Assembly: GCF_020076305.1 (NCBI RefSeq)
Contig: NZ_JAIQXE010000001.1
Location: forward strand, 558,001 to 622,000
Reading direction: 5' to 3'
DNA from: Flavihumibacter profundi
GTDB lineage: Bacteria; Bacteroidota; Bacteroidia; Chitinophagales; Chitinophagaceae
Length of the DNA stretch: 64,000 nucleotides
In this document: one piece after another, positions 1 through 12,084 of the stretch
Numbering within the stretch: the stretch's first letter is position 1
Layout of the letters: the number at the start of each line of letters is the position of its first letter
The notes under the pieces: model-generated
Database searches by the model: none
Seen by the model: only the letters and a program-made list of their open reading frames with translations
What the model was told of the DNA's origin: nothing
Made by a program: the position numbers and the translations under genes

Positions 1-383
1 GGTTTGCCCAGCAGTATGATACCGTAATAGGGGAGCGCGGGGTAACATTAAGCGGCGGACAAAAACAAAGGATCAGTATTGCCAGGGGCTTGTTGAAGAA
101 TCCCCAGATAATTGTTTTTGATGATTGCCTGAGTGCGGTTGATGCCAAAACGGAAAAACAGATAATTGCAAACCTTTATTCGTACCTGCAGGACAAAACT
201 GCAATAATCATTACACACAGGATTTTTTCATTGTTTTCATTTGATAAAATTGTTGTGCTTGAAGATGGCCATATCGCAGAAATTGGTACTCATGAGCAAT
301 TGGTTAACAGTAATGGTTACTACCGATATCTTTTTGAACACCAGCAGGATGAATCAGAAGAAGAGGCTGTTAATAACGGGTAG
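1..383 (+). CDS. ABC transporter ATP-binding/permease protein, C-terminal part (5' end outside window)
   Basis: Only the end of an ABC exporter nucleotide-binding domain is present; the frame is open from base 3 and the start lies before the window. Seen: the signature LSGGQKQR, a Walker B region IIVFDDCLSAVD with its D-loop, and the H-loop IIITHR. The protein ends in an acidic tail (DESEEEAVNNG). The spacing fits the half-transporter exporter family (MsbA/MdlB-like), in which a membrane domain precedes the ATPase and ATP hydrolysis drives export of lipids, drugs or peptides. The residue after the Walker B aspartate is D rather than the usual catalytic E (VFDDCLSAVD), which may lower ATPase activity and is common in one half of heterodimeric exporters. 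Substrate unknown. Confidence 0.9.
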   Translation, partial: FAQQYDTVIGERGVTLSGGQKQRISIARGLLKNPQIIVFDDCLSAVDAKTEKQIIANLYSYLQDKTAIIITHRIFSLFSFDKIVVLEDGHIAEIGTHEQLVNSNGYYRYLFEHQQDESEEEAVNNG

Positions 384-421
384 TGGTAAACACTTAGGGT
401 GATATAAAAGTTTTGTAAAAT

Positions 422-452
422 TTTGATAATTCCAAAACAACTCCTTTATTTG
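422..452 (+). promoter_or_regulatory. Bacteroidota-type promoter of the DUF3276 gene
   Basis: A TTTG box at 422-425 and TTTATTTG at 445-452 (one mismatch to TAnnTTTG) are separated by 19 bp, the spacing expected for Bacteroidota sigma-A promoters. Transcription would begin about 45 nt before the start codon. Assigned by pattern only. Confidence 0.5.
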
Positions 453-502
453 CTTCTACTTAATCAGTATCAAAAAAAATTATTAACAGAAAAACAAACA
501 CT

Positions 503-934
503 GTGGCGTACGAGAATAATGAAAAAAAGATGGAGAGCGTTTACAGTAAGCGCATCAGAGCAGGTAAAAGAAGAACATACTTCTTTGATGTGAGGGCTAC
601 CCGGAGCAATGATTATTACCTGACCATTACGGAAAGCCGGAAGAGGTTTGATGACAACGGTTATGACCGGCATAAAATCTTTTTATACAAGGAGGACTTT
701 AATAAATTCCTGAAAGCATTAACAGAGGCTGTTGATTATGTAAAAACAGACCTGATGCCTGATTTTGATTTTGATGCATTTAACCACGACAACATTGAAG
801 AAGGTGGCGATGTAATTGATGCAGTGGAAACTGAAATAGTAATTGTTGAAACAGTTCCTGTTGTAAACAATCCTGTAATCAGTTCAGAAATCCTGCCTGC
901 CGCCGGAAATGATGAGGAAGTAGATAAGTGGTAA
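503..934 (+). CDS. PUR-family DNA/RNA-binding protein (DUF3276)
   Basis: 143 residues. Residues about 10-85 (ESVYSKRIRAGKRRTYFFDVR, then DYYLTITESRKRF and HKIFLYKEDFNKFLKAL) match the bacterial PUR-alpha-like DUF3276 family, single-stranded nucleic-acid binders known from Bacteroidota and from Borrelia BpuR. The C-terminal 55 residues are acidic and low in complexity. The start is GTG at 503, giving MAYENNEKKMESVYS, the usual N-terminus of the family; an internal ATG at 530 would remove nine residues. It stands alone with its own promoter and terminator. A role in regulating translation or transcription is inferred from the family. Confidence 0.85.
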   Translation: MAYENNEKKMESVYSKRIRAGKRRTYFFDVRATRSNDYYLTITESRKRFDDNGYDRHKIFLYKEDFNKFLKALTEAVDYVKTDLMPDFDFDAFNHDNIEEGGDVIDAVETEIVIVETVPVVNNPVISSEILPAAGNDEEVDKW

Positions 935-959
935 ACCGACCAACCAATTGCTTATTTTC

Positions 960-990
960 AAATGGCCTCGTCAGAGGCCATTTTCTATTT
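960..990 (+). terminator. Rho-independent terminator after DUF3276 gene
   Basis: AATGGCCTC at 961-969 pairs with GAGGCCATT at 974-982 around a four-base GTCA loop and is followed by a T-rich run (TTCTATTTT). Confidence 0.85.
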
Positions 991-1042
991 TAATCCTTAT
1001 GTTATTGAAATACAGGAGCTGCCAGAATAAAAACTAAACAGA

Positions 1043-1076
1043 ATTGCATAAGGATAGCCTGCAATCACTAAATTTG
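1043..1076 (+). promoter_or_regulatory. Promoter of the sdhCAB operon
   Basis: An exact -7 element TAAATTTG lies at 1069-1076, with ATTG at 1043-1046 as a -33 box about 22 bp upstream, slightly longer than the usual 19-21 bp. It predicts a leader of roughly 20 nt before the sdhC ATG at 1102. Confidence 0.55.
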
Positions 1077-1101
1077 TTAAAATTTTAAACTAAAGCTCTG
1101 T

Positions 1102-1809
1102 ATGCAATGGTCTGAATTCTTCACCTCATCGGTTGGCAAGAAATTCGTAATGGGTCTTACCGGATTATTCCTGATCGCTTTCCTGGTTGTTCACGTTGGT
1201 ATTAATGCCTGCATTTTTGCAGATTTGCCCATTTTCAATGAAAATGATAATGGTGCGATGTTCAATAAGGCGGCCCATTTTATGGGTTCAACCGTCCTGA
1301 TCAGAATTATGGAAATTGGGCTCTTCATTGGGTTTATCATCCATATAGTCCAGGGATATGTACTGGAAGTCCGCAACAGGGCAAGCAGGGGGATAGGTTA
1401 CGAAGTGAAAATGGGTAACAAGGGAAGTAAATGGTATAGCCGTTCAATGGGTTTACTGGGAACAATCATCCTGCTTTTTTTGGTGTTGCACCTTGGCCAT
1501 TTCTGGGTTAAAGCCCGTTTTACACATGAAATAATGCCAGTTACTTATAACGGTGTAGAAATGCATGATATGTTCATGGAAATGCAGATGGTGTTCATGG
1601 AGCCCTGGGTTGTTGTAGTGTATGTATTAGGATGCTTTTCCCTGGCCTATCACCTGGCCCATGGCTTTCAGAGTGCCTTCAAAACAATTGGAGTTCATAA
1701 TAAGAAGTACAGCCTGATGATCACCAGCCTTGGCTATGGCTTTGCCATCCTGGTTCCGCTGGTTTTTGCACTAATGCCTATTGCCATGTACTTTCAGTGG
1801 GTTAAATAG
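1102..1809 (+). CDS. sdhC: Succinate dehydrogenase cytochrome b subunit
   Basis: 235 residues, five predicted membrane helices. It is the single large b558-type anchor of a three-subunit succinate:quinone oxidoreductase, carrying haem b and the quinone site. The N-terminus (QWSEFFTSSVGKKFVMGLTGLFLIAFLVVHV) and several helix-embedded histidines (LVVHVG, FIIHIVQG, VLHLGHFW, LAYHLAHGF) match the Bacteroidota/Bacillus SdhC family rather than the two-anchor E. coli type. It is first of the operon sdhC-sdhA-sdhB, 63 bp before sdhA. Confidence 0.93.
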   Translation: MQWSEFFTSSVGKKFVMGLTGLFLIAFLVVHVGINACIFADLPIFNENDNGAMFNKAAHFMGSTVLIRIMEIGLFIGFIIHIVQGYVLEVRNRASRGIGYEVKMGNKGSKWYSRSMGLLGTIILLFLVLHLGHFWVKARFTHEIMPVTYNGVEMHDMFMEMQMVFMEPWVVVVYVLGCFSLAYHLAHGFQSAFKTIGVHNKKYSLMITSLGYGFAILVPLVFALMPIAMYFQWVK

Positions 1810-1872
1810 CTGTGGCTGTTTAAAGGCTATGCCCCGCTAATTTCAAAACATAACGTTTCTAATCATCGATAT

Positions 1873-3846
1873 ATGATCAACTCAAAAATACCTGCTGGTC
1901 CATTAGAAAATAAATGGACTGATTTCAAGGGACACTGTAAGCTGGTTAATCCGGCGAACAAAAGAAAGTTGGAAGTGATTATTGTTGGAACCGGTTTGGC
2001 GGGAGCTTCTGCTGCTGCTTCCCTGGGGGAGTTGGGCTATAAAGTAAAAGCATTCTGTTTCCAGGACTCACCACGCCGGGCACATAGTATTGCAGCCCAG
2101 GGTGGAATAAATGCTGCAAAGAATTACCAGAATGATGGTGATTCGGTTTTCCGTTTATTTTATGATACTATTAAAGGCGGAGACTACAGGGCACGCGAGG
2201 CCAATGTGCACAGGCTTGCGGAAGTAAGTACAAATATTATTGACCAGTGTGTTGCTCAAGGTGTTCCTTTTGCACGTGAATATGGTGGATTGCTGAGCAA
2301 CCGTTCTTTTGGTGGAACCCAGGTACAACGCACCTTTTATGCTGCCGGTCAAACTGGCCAGCAATTGCTTATTGGTGCATACCAGGCATTGGAAAGGCAG
2401 GTAGCCCTGGGAAATGTTACCATGTATAGCCGCCATGAGATGCAAGATGTTGTGCTAATAGATGGAAAGGCAAGGGGAATAATTGCACGTAACCTGGTTA
2501 CCGGCGAACTGGAACGCTATTTCGGCCATGCGGTACTTTTATGTTCCGGTGGTTATGGGAACGTCTTTTACCTTAGTACCATGGGGATGGGCAGTAATGT
2601 TACTGCAGCATGGAAGGCACACAAAAAGGGGGCATTTTTTGGCAACCCTTGTTTTACCCAAATCCATCCTACCTGCATACCGGTTAGTGGCGACCATCAG
2701 AGTAAACTGACCTTAATGTCGGAATCCCTCAGGAATGATGGAAGAATCTGGGTGCCCAAAAAACAGGGTGATGACCGTAAGCCCAATGAAATTCCTGAAG
2801 ATGAACGCGATTATTACCTCGAAAGAAGATACCCTGCATTTGGAAACCTGGTACCCCGTGATGTTGCCAGCCGCGCAGCAAAAGAGCGTTGCGATGCTGG
2901 TTATGGTGTAGGCACTTCCAAGCAGGCGGTTTACCTCGATTATGACGATGCTTTCAAGCGCTATGGTGAGATTGAAGTGAAAAAGCGCAACCTGGACAAT
3001 ATCTCCGCTGAAGAAATTATCAGGTTGGGTAAGGAAGTTGTAAAAGAAAAATACGGTAACCTTTTCAACATGTATGAAAAGATTACCGGTGAAAACCCAT
3101 ATGAAGTGCCGATGCGGATTTACCCGGCTGTGCACTATACAATGGGTGGATTATGGGTTGATTATGAACTGATGACTACTGTTCCGGGGTTATATGCCCT
3201 TGGTGAAGCCAATTTTTCTGACCATGGTGCCAACCGCTTAGGTGCTTCTGCACTGATGCAGGGATTGGCCGATGGTTATTTTGTGATCCCTTATACTATT
3301 GGGAATTACCTGGCAGATGAAATCAGGACACATTCTATTCCGACCGATCATCCGGCTTTTGTCGAGGCTGAAAAAGAAGTGGCCAATCGCATCAACCAAC
3401 TGATGAATATTAAAGGAAAGCAAACTGTGGAAAGCTTCCATAAGCGGCTTGGAAAAATCATGTGGGATAAATGTGGTATGGCACGGAATGCCCAGGGGTT
3501 GCAGGAAGCTATCGGATCCATCCAGGCCCTCAAAAAGGAGTTTTGGTCTGATGTGCGGATACCGGGCAGTGTAAAAGAAATGAACCCGGAGCTGGATAAA
3601 GCCAGCAGGGTAGCAGATTTTCTCGAATTGGGCGAACTGATGTGTATTGATGCCCTGAACAGGAATGAAAGTTGCGGCGGGCATTTCCGGGAAGAAAGTC
3701 AAACTGAAGAAGGAGAAGCAAAACGTGATGATGCAAATTTCGCTTATGTGTCAGCGTGGGAATATAAAGGTGAGCACGATTGGCAATTACACAAGGAAGT
3801 GCTTGATTTCGAAGTAGCAAAACCAAGTCAGCGGAGTTATAAATAA
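1873..3846 (+). CDS. sdhA: Succinate dehydrogenase/fumarate reductase flavoprotein subunit
   Basis: 657 residues, full length for the family. It oxidises succinate to fumarate, or the reverse, on the cytoplasmic face. Seen: a Rossmann FAD motif GTGLAGAS at residues 39-46, the covalent-FAD histidine in [10 protein letters not shown] (H71), the active-site region [26 protein letters not shown], the substrate-site [12 protein letters not shown], and [23 protein letters not shown] near the C-terminal FAD contact. The extra N-terminal segment and the length place it with the Bacteroidota B-type enzymes that work with a single-subunit cytochrome b. It lies 20 bp before sdhB. Confidence 0.96.
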   Translation: MINSKIPAGPLENKWTDFKGHCKLVNPANKRKLEVIIVGTGLAGASAAASLGELGYKVKAFCFQDSPRRAHSIAAQGGINAAKNYQNDGDSVFRLFYDTIKGGDYRAREANVHRLAEVSTNIIDQCVAQGVPFAREYGGLLSNRSFGGTQVQRTFYAAGQTGQQLLIGAYQALERQVALGNVTMYSRHEMQDVVLIDGKARGIIARNLVTGELERYFGHAVLLCSGGYGNVFYLSTMGMGSNVTAAWKAHKKGAFFGNPCFTQIHPTCIPVSGDHQSKLTLMSESLRNDGRIWVPKKQGDDRKPNEIPEDERDYYLERRYPAFGNLVPRDVASRAAKERCDAGYGVGTSKQAVYLDYDDAFKRYGEIEVKKRNLDNISAEEIIRLGKEVVKEKYGNLFNMYEKITGENPYEVPMRIYPAVHYTMGGLWVDYELMTTVPGLYALGEANFSDHGANRLGASALMQGLADGYFVIPYTIGNYLADEIRTHSIPTDHPAFVEAEKEVANRINQLMNIKGKQTVESFHKRLGKIMWDKCGMARNAQGLQEAIGSIQALKKEFWSDVRIPGSVKEMNPELDKASRVADFLELGELMCIDALNRNESCGGHFREESQTEEGEAKRDDANFAYVSAWEYKGEHDWQLHKEVLDFEVAKPSQRSYK

Positions 3847-3866
3847 TTAGAAATAATTTTTTCACT

Positions 3867-4631
3867 ATGGAACACGGAACCATAAATCTGACCTTAAAAG
3901 TCTGGAAGCAACAAAACAGCCAGGAGAAAGGACGTTTTGAAACTTACCCGGTTAAAGGCATTTCCCAGGAAATGTCATTCCTGGAAATGTTTGATGTATT
4001 GAATGAGCAACTTATTCGTGATGGTAAGGAACCAATTGCATTTGACCACGATTGCCGCGAGGGAATTTGCGGGATGTGTTCCATGTATATAGATGGTAAA
4101 CCCCATGGTCCATGGAATGCCAATACGGTCTGCCAGCTGCATATGCGGGCGTATAAAGATGGCGATACCATTGTGGTTGAACCCTGGAGGGCCAATGCTT
4201 TCCCGGTGATTAAAGACCTGATGGTTGACCGCAGTGCTTTTGACCGGATCATCCAGGCCGGCGGTTATATTTCAGTGAATACCGGCAATGCAGTAGATGC
4301 CAATTCTTTGCCTGTTGAAAAGAAAAACGCTGATAGTGCTTTTGCAGCAGCTGCCTGTATCGGTTGTGGTGCATGTGTGGCAGCCTGTAAAAACAGCTCA
4401 GCAATGTTATTCCTTTCTGCAAAAGTTAGTCATCTTGCTTTACTGCCACAGGGAGAGCCTGAGCGCAGGACCCGTGTACTCAATATGGTTGCACAAATGG
4501 ATAAGGAAGGATTTGGTGCCTGTACCAATACCGGGGCCTGTGAAGCAGTTTGCCCGAAAGAAATATCTATCAGTAATATCGCCAGGCTGAATGCGGAATA
4601 TATTAGTGCAGGTTTGGTTTCGGAAGGATAA
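3867..4631 (+). CDS. sdhB: Succinate dehydrogenase iron-sulfur subunit
   Basis: 254 residues. It passes electrons from the flavoprotein to the haem/quinone anchor. Cluster ligands are visible: CREGICGMC (C63, C68, C71, with C89 further on) for the 2Fe-2S plant-type domain; [11 protein letters not shown] (C164, C167, C170, then C174) for the 4Fe-4S cluster; and [12 protein letters not shown] (C219, C225, C229) for the remaining clusters. Last gene of sdhCAB; a heptamer repeat and a bidirectional terminator follow. Confidence 0.95.
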   Translation: MEHGTINLTLKVWKQQNSQEKGRFETYPVKGISQEMSFLEMFDVLNEQLIRDGKEPIAFDHDCREGICGMCSMYIDGKPHGPWNANTVCQLHMRAYKDGDTIVVEPWRANAFPVIKDLMVDRSAFDRIIQAGGYISVNTGNAVDANSLPVEKKNADSAFAAAACIGCGACVAACKNSSAMLFLSAKVSHLALLPQGEPERRTRVLNMVAQMDKEGFGACTNTGACEAVCPKEISISNIARLNAEYISAGLVSEG

Positions 4632-4635
4632 AAAG

Positions 4636-4670
4636 AGTAAACGGTGAGCGGTAAGCCGTGAGCGGTGGCC
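4636..4670 (+). repeat. Degenerate heptanucleotide array (five units)
   Basis: Read on the minus strand the 35 bp split into seven-base units GGCCACC, GCTCACG, GCTTACC, GCTCACC, GTTTACT. A second array with the same unit pattern lies at 15314-15348. It follows the sdhB stop codon directly and is non-coding. Confidence 0.6.
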
Positions 4671-4702
4671 TCCAGGATGGTACAATATAAAAATTGAAAT
4701 AA

Positions 4703-4734
4703 GAAAGCCAGTGATTTTAAATTCACTGGCTTTC
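4703..4734. terminator. Bidirectional terminator between sdhB and the DUF465 gene
   Basis: GAAAGCCAGTGA (4703-4714) pairs with TCACTGGCTTTC (4723-4734): a perfect 12-bp stem with an eight-base AT loop. It lies between convergent genes and could stop transcription from both sides. Confidence 0.75.
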
Positions 4735-4765
4735 GGCTTTAATAAGGTCGTTTCAAGACATAAAC

Positions 4766-4993
4766 TCACTGGAGTAAAGCATACAACTGATCTTTCAGTT
4801 CTACCCGCTTCAGCCTCAGTTCATTTAAATAAGCATCTGAAGTTGGTTCCAGGCCGTTTTCTATACGCTCAACTTCATGGTTAACGGTATTGTACTCATC
4901 GTAAAGTGTTTTAAAAGCAGGATCGGAAGCTTTTAAATCAAGTATTTTCTCTTTCTGCTCAGGGAATTCATTCAATAAATAATGCTTGTCCAT
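4766..4993 (-). CDS. Small YdcH-like protein (DUF465)
   Basis: 75 residues, highly charged and alpha-helical throughout. The pattern DPAFKTLYDEYNTVNHEVERIENG followed by LRLKRVELKDQLYALL matches the YdcH/DUF465 family of short helical-hairpin proteins of unknown function. ATG start at 4993. It stands alone, convergent with the sdh operon. Confidence 0.75.
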   Translation of the reverse strand: MDKHYLLNEFPEQKEKILDLKASDPAFKTLYDEYNTVNHEVERIENGLEPTSDAYLNELRLKRVELKDQLYALLQ

Positions 4994-7747
<2,754 letters not shown>

Positions 7748-7764
7748 TAAATAGGGTTTAGCAG

Positions 7765-7772
7765 TAAAGATA
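7765..7772 (-). promoter_or_regulatory. Possible -7 element for the minus-strand lipoprotein gene
   Basis: On the minus strand the sequence reads TATCTTTA, one mismatch to TAnnTTTG, 17 bp before the ATG at 7747. Pattern only. Confidence 0.35.
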
Positions 7773-7858
7773 ATAGTAATAAGGGCCTGTTATAAGCGGT
7801 GGGTCATGAATTAGACAGTAGAATCAGGGGTTTCGTTGCACCATTAAACGGGCAATAA

Positions 7859-10800
7859 ATGCTACTTTTAAACGCTTTTAAGCAAACCGGCAGATTGGGA
7901 AAATTATTGTTGATATGTATACTGATCGTATCCTTTACGGGAATTGCTGTGGCACAGGTACCCTTACCTGACCATAGTAAAATACCTGTATCCAACCTGA
8001 AAATCCGGCGTATTCCAGTTTATGCCGGTAAAACTGTTCTTGATTCGCTTAGCGTGGTTCCGGGATCTGTGAAGATTACAGGTTTTCCTGATTCCTCCTT
8101 CCAGGTAGATTGGCTGAATGCCAGTATTTTCTGGATACAAAAACCACCTTTTGACTCGGTAACAGTAAGGTACAGGGTTTTGGAAAGTCGCCTTAATGCC
8201 AAAAAACAACCCCTTAATTTTGACAGTTTATTGAATATTCTGGTTAGCCAGCAAACAATTAAGGGTTTAAGCCCGGTAGCCAGCGCCGGGGAGGATTTTT
8301 TCAATTTCGGGAACATAACTTACAATGGTAGTTTTGGCCGCGGCATTTCTTTCGGTAATGCGCAGGATGCAGTGGTAAATTCAAGCCTGAATTTGCAGAT
8401 CAACGGGTACCTGGCAGACAGCATTGAAATAGCTGCTGCCATTACTGATAATAATATTCCCATCCAACCCGATGGAACAACACAGCAATTGAATGAATTT
8501 GACCGAATTTTCCTGCAATTTAAGAAAGACGGTTGGCAGCTTAGTTTGGGTGATATTGATATAAGGCAGAACAAAAACTATTTCCTTAATTTCTACAAAA
8601 GGCTGCAGGGGGGCGCGTTTGAAAATATTTCCAAAATCGCACCAAATATTACCAATAGCACAATGGTCAGCGGATCAATTGCAAAAGGAAAATTTACCAG
8701 GAATGTATTTGATGGACAGGAAGGAAACCAGGGGCCTTACCGGCTGACCGGTGCTAATAATGAACTTTATTTTGTTGTTCTTGCCGGAACTGAACGTGTT
8801 TATATTGATGGTGAATTACTGCAAAGGGGAGAAGATGCCGATTATGTTATCAATTACAATACTGCAGAAATTACTTTTACGCCAAGGCGGATGATCAATA
8901 AAGACCGCAGGATACAGGTGGAGTTTGAATATGCCGACCGTAATTACCTGAACACCAATCTTTACCTGGCCAATGAAACAGGATTCGGTAATCGTTTTCG
9001 GTTGCGCATGGGTGTTTTCTCCAATAATGATTCTAAAAATTCACCAATAAACCAAACACTCAATACGCCCCAAAAACGATTCCTCGGCGCACTGGGCGAT
9101 AGTATTCAATATGCATATTATCCCATAGCTGCAATTGATACCTTTTCACCTGGTAAGATATTGTACAAAAAAATCGAAGTGCTGGTTAACGGAGTGCCTG
9201 ATTCTATTTATGTGTATTCAACAAACCCGGACAGTGCAAAGTATAACCTGTCATTTATTGATGTAGGCGATAAGAAAGGAGATTATGAGCCCGACCTCAA
9301 TGGTGCAAATGGTAAAGTGTACCGCTGGATTGAGCCGGTGAATGGTGTGCCCCAGGGCAGGTACGAACCTGCTACATTCCTGGTTAGTCCAAAGAAGCAG
9401 CAGGTTTTTACGATTGGTGGTGACTATACAGTAGCAGGCAAAACAAGTATTAGTGCCGATTTGGGTATGAGTAATTATGATGTAAATACTTTTTCAAAAA
9501 AGGATAAGGGTAATGACAAGGGCTTTGCCACAAAATTCCAGGCAATGCATATCATTCCCCTCAATGCTATATTGAAGTTGCAGGGTGATGGTAGCCTTGA
9601 ATCAGTACAAAGCAATTTCAAGCCACTGGAGCGTTTGAGGAATGTTGAGTTTACGCGCGATTGGGGCTTGCCGCTTGTTGTAAGTGCGGCTGATGAAAAA
9701 ATGTATAGTGCGGGCCTGGAATTGTCCGACAAAAAAGGTAATAAAATCAGGTACCAGTTAACCGGCTACAACCGGAGTGATTATTTTAATGGCATCCGCA
9801 ACAGCCTGCAACATTACCAGGAATTTAAAGGATGGCATTTCAACAACCTGATCAGTTATACAAAAACCAGCAGCCAGTTGGATAAGGGGTATTTCCTGCG
9901 GCCTTCGGTGGATATTTCCAAATCATTGCCTGCGATAAAGAATTATACTGTAGGGTTTAGCTATGCACTTGAGCACAACGAAGCCAGAAATAAGGCAACA
10001 GATACAATTACTCCCAGTAGCTTTTCCTTTGATATCCTGAAGGTTTACCTGAAATCTGATGATAAAAAGCAAAACAGGTGGGGACTAAGTTATTATACCA
10101 GAAGCGACCAATTACCAATTGGGAAAGACCTGGTTCGCACAGATCGCAGCCAGAATTATACCTTGACCACAGAACTGTTATCGAATCCCTCACACCAACT
10201 GCGCATAAATACTACCTACCGTACCTTGCAGGTTTTTCAAAAAACATCGGCCAATACTGCTGCCGATAATAGTCTTCTGGGGCGCATGGAATACCAGGTT
10301 AACGAATGGAAAGGCATGTTAACGGGAAATCTATTATATGAATTGGGGGCGGGCCAGGAACAAAAAAGGGATTTAGCATTTCTTGAAGTGCCGGCCGGGC
10401 AGGGTGAGTACACATGGTTTGATTATAACAATGATGGAATCCAGCAACTAAATGAATTTGAGCTTGCCCTTTTTCCCGACCAGGCCAAGTTTATCCGCAT
10501 TTTCACTCCCACCAACCAATATGTAAAAACATCTTATAATAGTTTTAATTATAGCCTGGCCCTGAATCCAAGGTCTTTGATAGATCCATTAAAATCCAGC
10601 GGGTTTAAAAAATTTGCAGCAAGAATCAACCTGCAGTCTTCCTTACAATTGTTCAGGAAGCAGATAGCAGACGGCACCATAAATTTCAACCCATTCAGTA
10701 ATCAACTTGAGGATAGTTCCCTTCTTAGCCTTACCAATATTTGGGTAAATAGTATTGCATTTAACCGGTTCAATCCAAAATGGGGATTCGATGTCAGTAA

Positions 10801-11380
10801 TGCCCGCAACAAGGGTAAGGTTTTGCTTACATATGGGCTTGAGAGCAGGGCGTTAACGGAATGGACTATGCGAAGCAGGTGGAATATTACCCGTCGGTTC
10901 ACCGTGGAAGCTATTGGTAAAACAGGCACAAACCAGTTGATATCAGATAATTCGAAATTCGATAATAAAAACTACAAGATTGGGCAATATTCACTCGAGC
11001 CGCGCCTTACCTATACACGGGGTGCGAATTTCAGGGTTATAGGCAGCTTTAAATTCAATAATAAAGAAAACCAGGAAGGTGCTGGTGAAATATACCATTC
11101 CAATTCTTTCAATACCGATATCAAATACAATATTTTACAAAGTGCATCCATTCAGGGAAAGTTCACCTATGCGAACATTTCTTATCCCTACCCAACTAAT
11201 ACTACAGTAAGTTATATTATGCTGGAAGGTTTACAGCCCGGAAAGAATATGCTTTGGAGCCTTGACCTGACCAAGCGCCTGGGAAAAAACCTGGAAATGA
11301 ATATTCAGTATGAAGGCCGGAAACCAGGCGAGAACCAGGTAATTCATATTGGCCGTGCTTCTTTGAGGGCCATCCTCTGA
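7859..11380 (+). CDS. Large exported protein, predicted outer-membrane beta-rich protein of unknown function
   Basis: 1173 residues. A signal anchor is followed by FTGIAVAQVPLP, a probable signal-peptidase site near residue 33. The N-terminal part has an Ig-like stretch (LDSLSVVPGSVKITG ... DSVTVRYRVLE). Residues about 320-365 (ERVYIDGELLQRGEDADYVINYNTAEITF) resemble a small beta domain common in Bacteroidota surface proteins. The remaining 700 residues are long amphipathic strands, ending LEMNIQYEG ... HIGRASLRAIL. Residues 855-866 (DYNNDGIQQLNE) form a textbook EF-hand-like calcium loop. A beta barrel is inferred, not proven. I recognise it only as a conserved-looking large Bacteroidota envelope protein. 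Confidence 0.75.
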   Translation: MLLLNAFKQTGRLGKLLLICILIVSFTGIAVAQVPLPDHSKIPVSNLKIRRIPVYAGKTVLDSLSVVPGSVKITGFPDSSFQVDWLNASIFWIQKPPFDSVTVRYRVLESRLNAKKQPLNFDSLLNILVSQQTIKGLSPVASAGEDFFNFGNITYNGSFGRGISFGNAQDAVVNSSLNLQINGYLADSIEIAAAITDNNIPIQPDGTTQQLNEFDRIFLQFKKDGWQLSLGDIDIRQNKNYFLNFYKRLQGGAFENISKIAPNITNSTMVSGSIAKGKFTRNVFDGQEGNQGPYRLTGANNELYFVVLAGTERVYIDGELLQRGEDADYVINYNTAEITFTPRRMINKDRRIQVEFEYADRNYLNTNLYLANETGFGNRFRLRMGVFSNNDSKNSPINQTLNTPQKRFLGALGDSIQYAYYPIAAIDTFSPGKILYKKIEVLVNGVPDSIYVYSTNPDSAKYNLSFIDVGDKKGDYEPDLNGANGKVYRWIEPVNGVPQGRYEPATFLVSPKKQQVFTIGGDYTVAGKTSISADLGMSNYDVNTFSKKDKGNDKGFATKFQAMHIIPLNAILKLQGDGSLESVQSNFKPLERLRNVEFTRDWGLPLVVSAADEKMYSAGLELSDKKGNKIRYQLTGYNRSDYFNGIRNSLQHYQEFKGWHFNNLISYTKTSSQLDKGYFLRPSVDISKSLPAIKNYTVGFSYALEHNEARNKATDTITPSSFSFDILKVYLKSDDKKQNRWGLSYYTRSDQLPIGKDLVRTDRSQNYTLTTELLSNPSHQLRINTTYRTLQVFQKTSANTAADNSLLGRMEYQVNEWKGMLTGNLLYELGAGQEQKRDLAFLEVPAGQGEYTWFDYNNDGIQQLNEFELALFPDQAKFIRIFTPTNQYVKTSYNSFNYSLALNPRSLIDPLKSSGFKKFAARINLQSSLQLFRKQIADGTINFNPFSNQLEDSSLLSLTNIWVNSIAFNRFNPKWGFDVSNARNKGKVLLTYGLESRALTEWTMRSRWNITRRFTVEAIGKTGTNQLISDNSKFDNKNYKIGQYSLEPRLTYTRGANFRVIGSFKFNNKENQEGAGEIYHSNSFNTDIKYNILQSASIQGKFTYANISYPYPTNTTVSYIMLEGLQPGKNMLWSLDLTKRLGKNLEMNIQYEGRKPGENQVIHIGRASLRAIL

Positions 11381-11485
11381 TGGTTAAATCAACCTGATTT
11401 ATATATGTAATTACAGCCTCCGGTTGAAAATAAAGTACCAGTTTTTTCGTTTTACACGTGCCTTTTTTTAATCAAATCCTCTATC

Positions 11486-12013
11486 ATGAAAAGATTGTTT
11501 TTTACAGGTTTTTTTATTTGCAGTTTATTTACAGCTGGCTTTGCACAGGATTCAGAATACAAATCTGCCATTGGAGGCAGGCTTAGCAGTGGTTATTATG
11601 ACCTTATTTCAGGTTCATATAAAACATTTATCAGTGACCAGGGAGCCTTAGAGTTTAACCTTGGTTTTCGAGGAGATAGTTATGAAAGTTATGATTGGGT
11701 TACGGCCACATTCTCCGCAGCTTACCAGCATCATTTTGATATTAAACCTGTGCCGGGGTTGAAATGGTTTATTGGGGGAGGTTTGGCCATTTATAATTCC
11801 TTTTCCGGCGATCCGAATTACCGTGGATTTGGCATGGGTATATTTCCAACCGGGGGTATCGACTACAAGTTTGGCAATATCCCGCTGAACCTTACTGCAG
11901 ATTGCCGGCCAACTATTTCTTTAGTTGATCCGTATAAGGATAGCAATTATCATGGACATGAAAGTTTTGATGGTTCAAATTTTGGTATATCTGTGCGATA
12001 CACCCTCAGGTAA
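11486..12013 (+). CDS. Small exported outer-membrane-type beta-barrel protein
   Basis: 175 residues. MKRLFFTGFFICSLFTAGFAQ is a clear Sec signal peptide cleaved after AFAQ-like FAQ. The mature part has glycine/aromatic-rich strand repeats (SGSYKTFISDQGALEFNLGFRG, WFIGGGLAIYNSF) and ends in SNFGISVRYTLR, a barrel-type last strand. It resembles short eight-strand OmpX/outer-membrane-insertion-like proteins. Specific function unknown. Followed by a very strong terminator. Confidence 0.7.
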   Translation: MKRLFFTGFFICSLFTAGFAQDSEYKSAIGGRLSSGYYDLISGSYKTFISDQGALEFNLGFRGDSYESYDWVTATFSAAYQHHFDIKPVPGLKWFIGGGLAIYNSFSGDPNYRGFGMGIFPTGGIDYKFGNIPLNLTADCRPTISLVDPYKDSNYHGHESFDGSNFGISVRYTLR

Positions 12014-12022
12014 ATAAATTAA

Positions 12023-12070
12023 TTCCATAAAAAGAAAACCACCCAAGCGGGTGGTTTTCTTTTTATGGAA
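12023..12070. terminator. Exceptionally long bidirectional terminator hairpin
   Basis: Bases 12023-12044 pair perfectly with 12049-12070 (22 bp) around an AAGC loop. The core is AACCACCC/GGGTGGTT flanked by A- and T-rich runs, so it works in both directions between two convergent genes. Confidence 0.9.
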
Positions 12071-12084
12071 AAGTTCATTAAATA

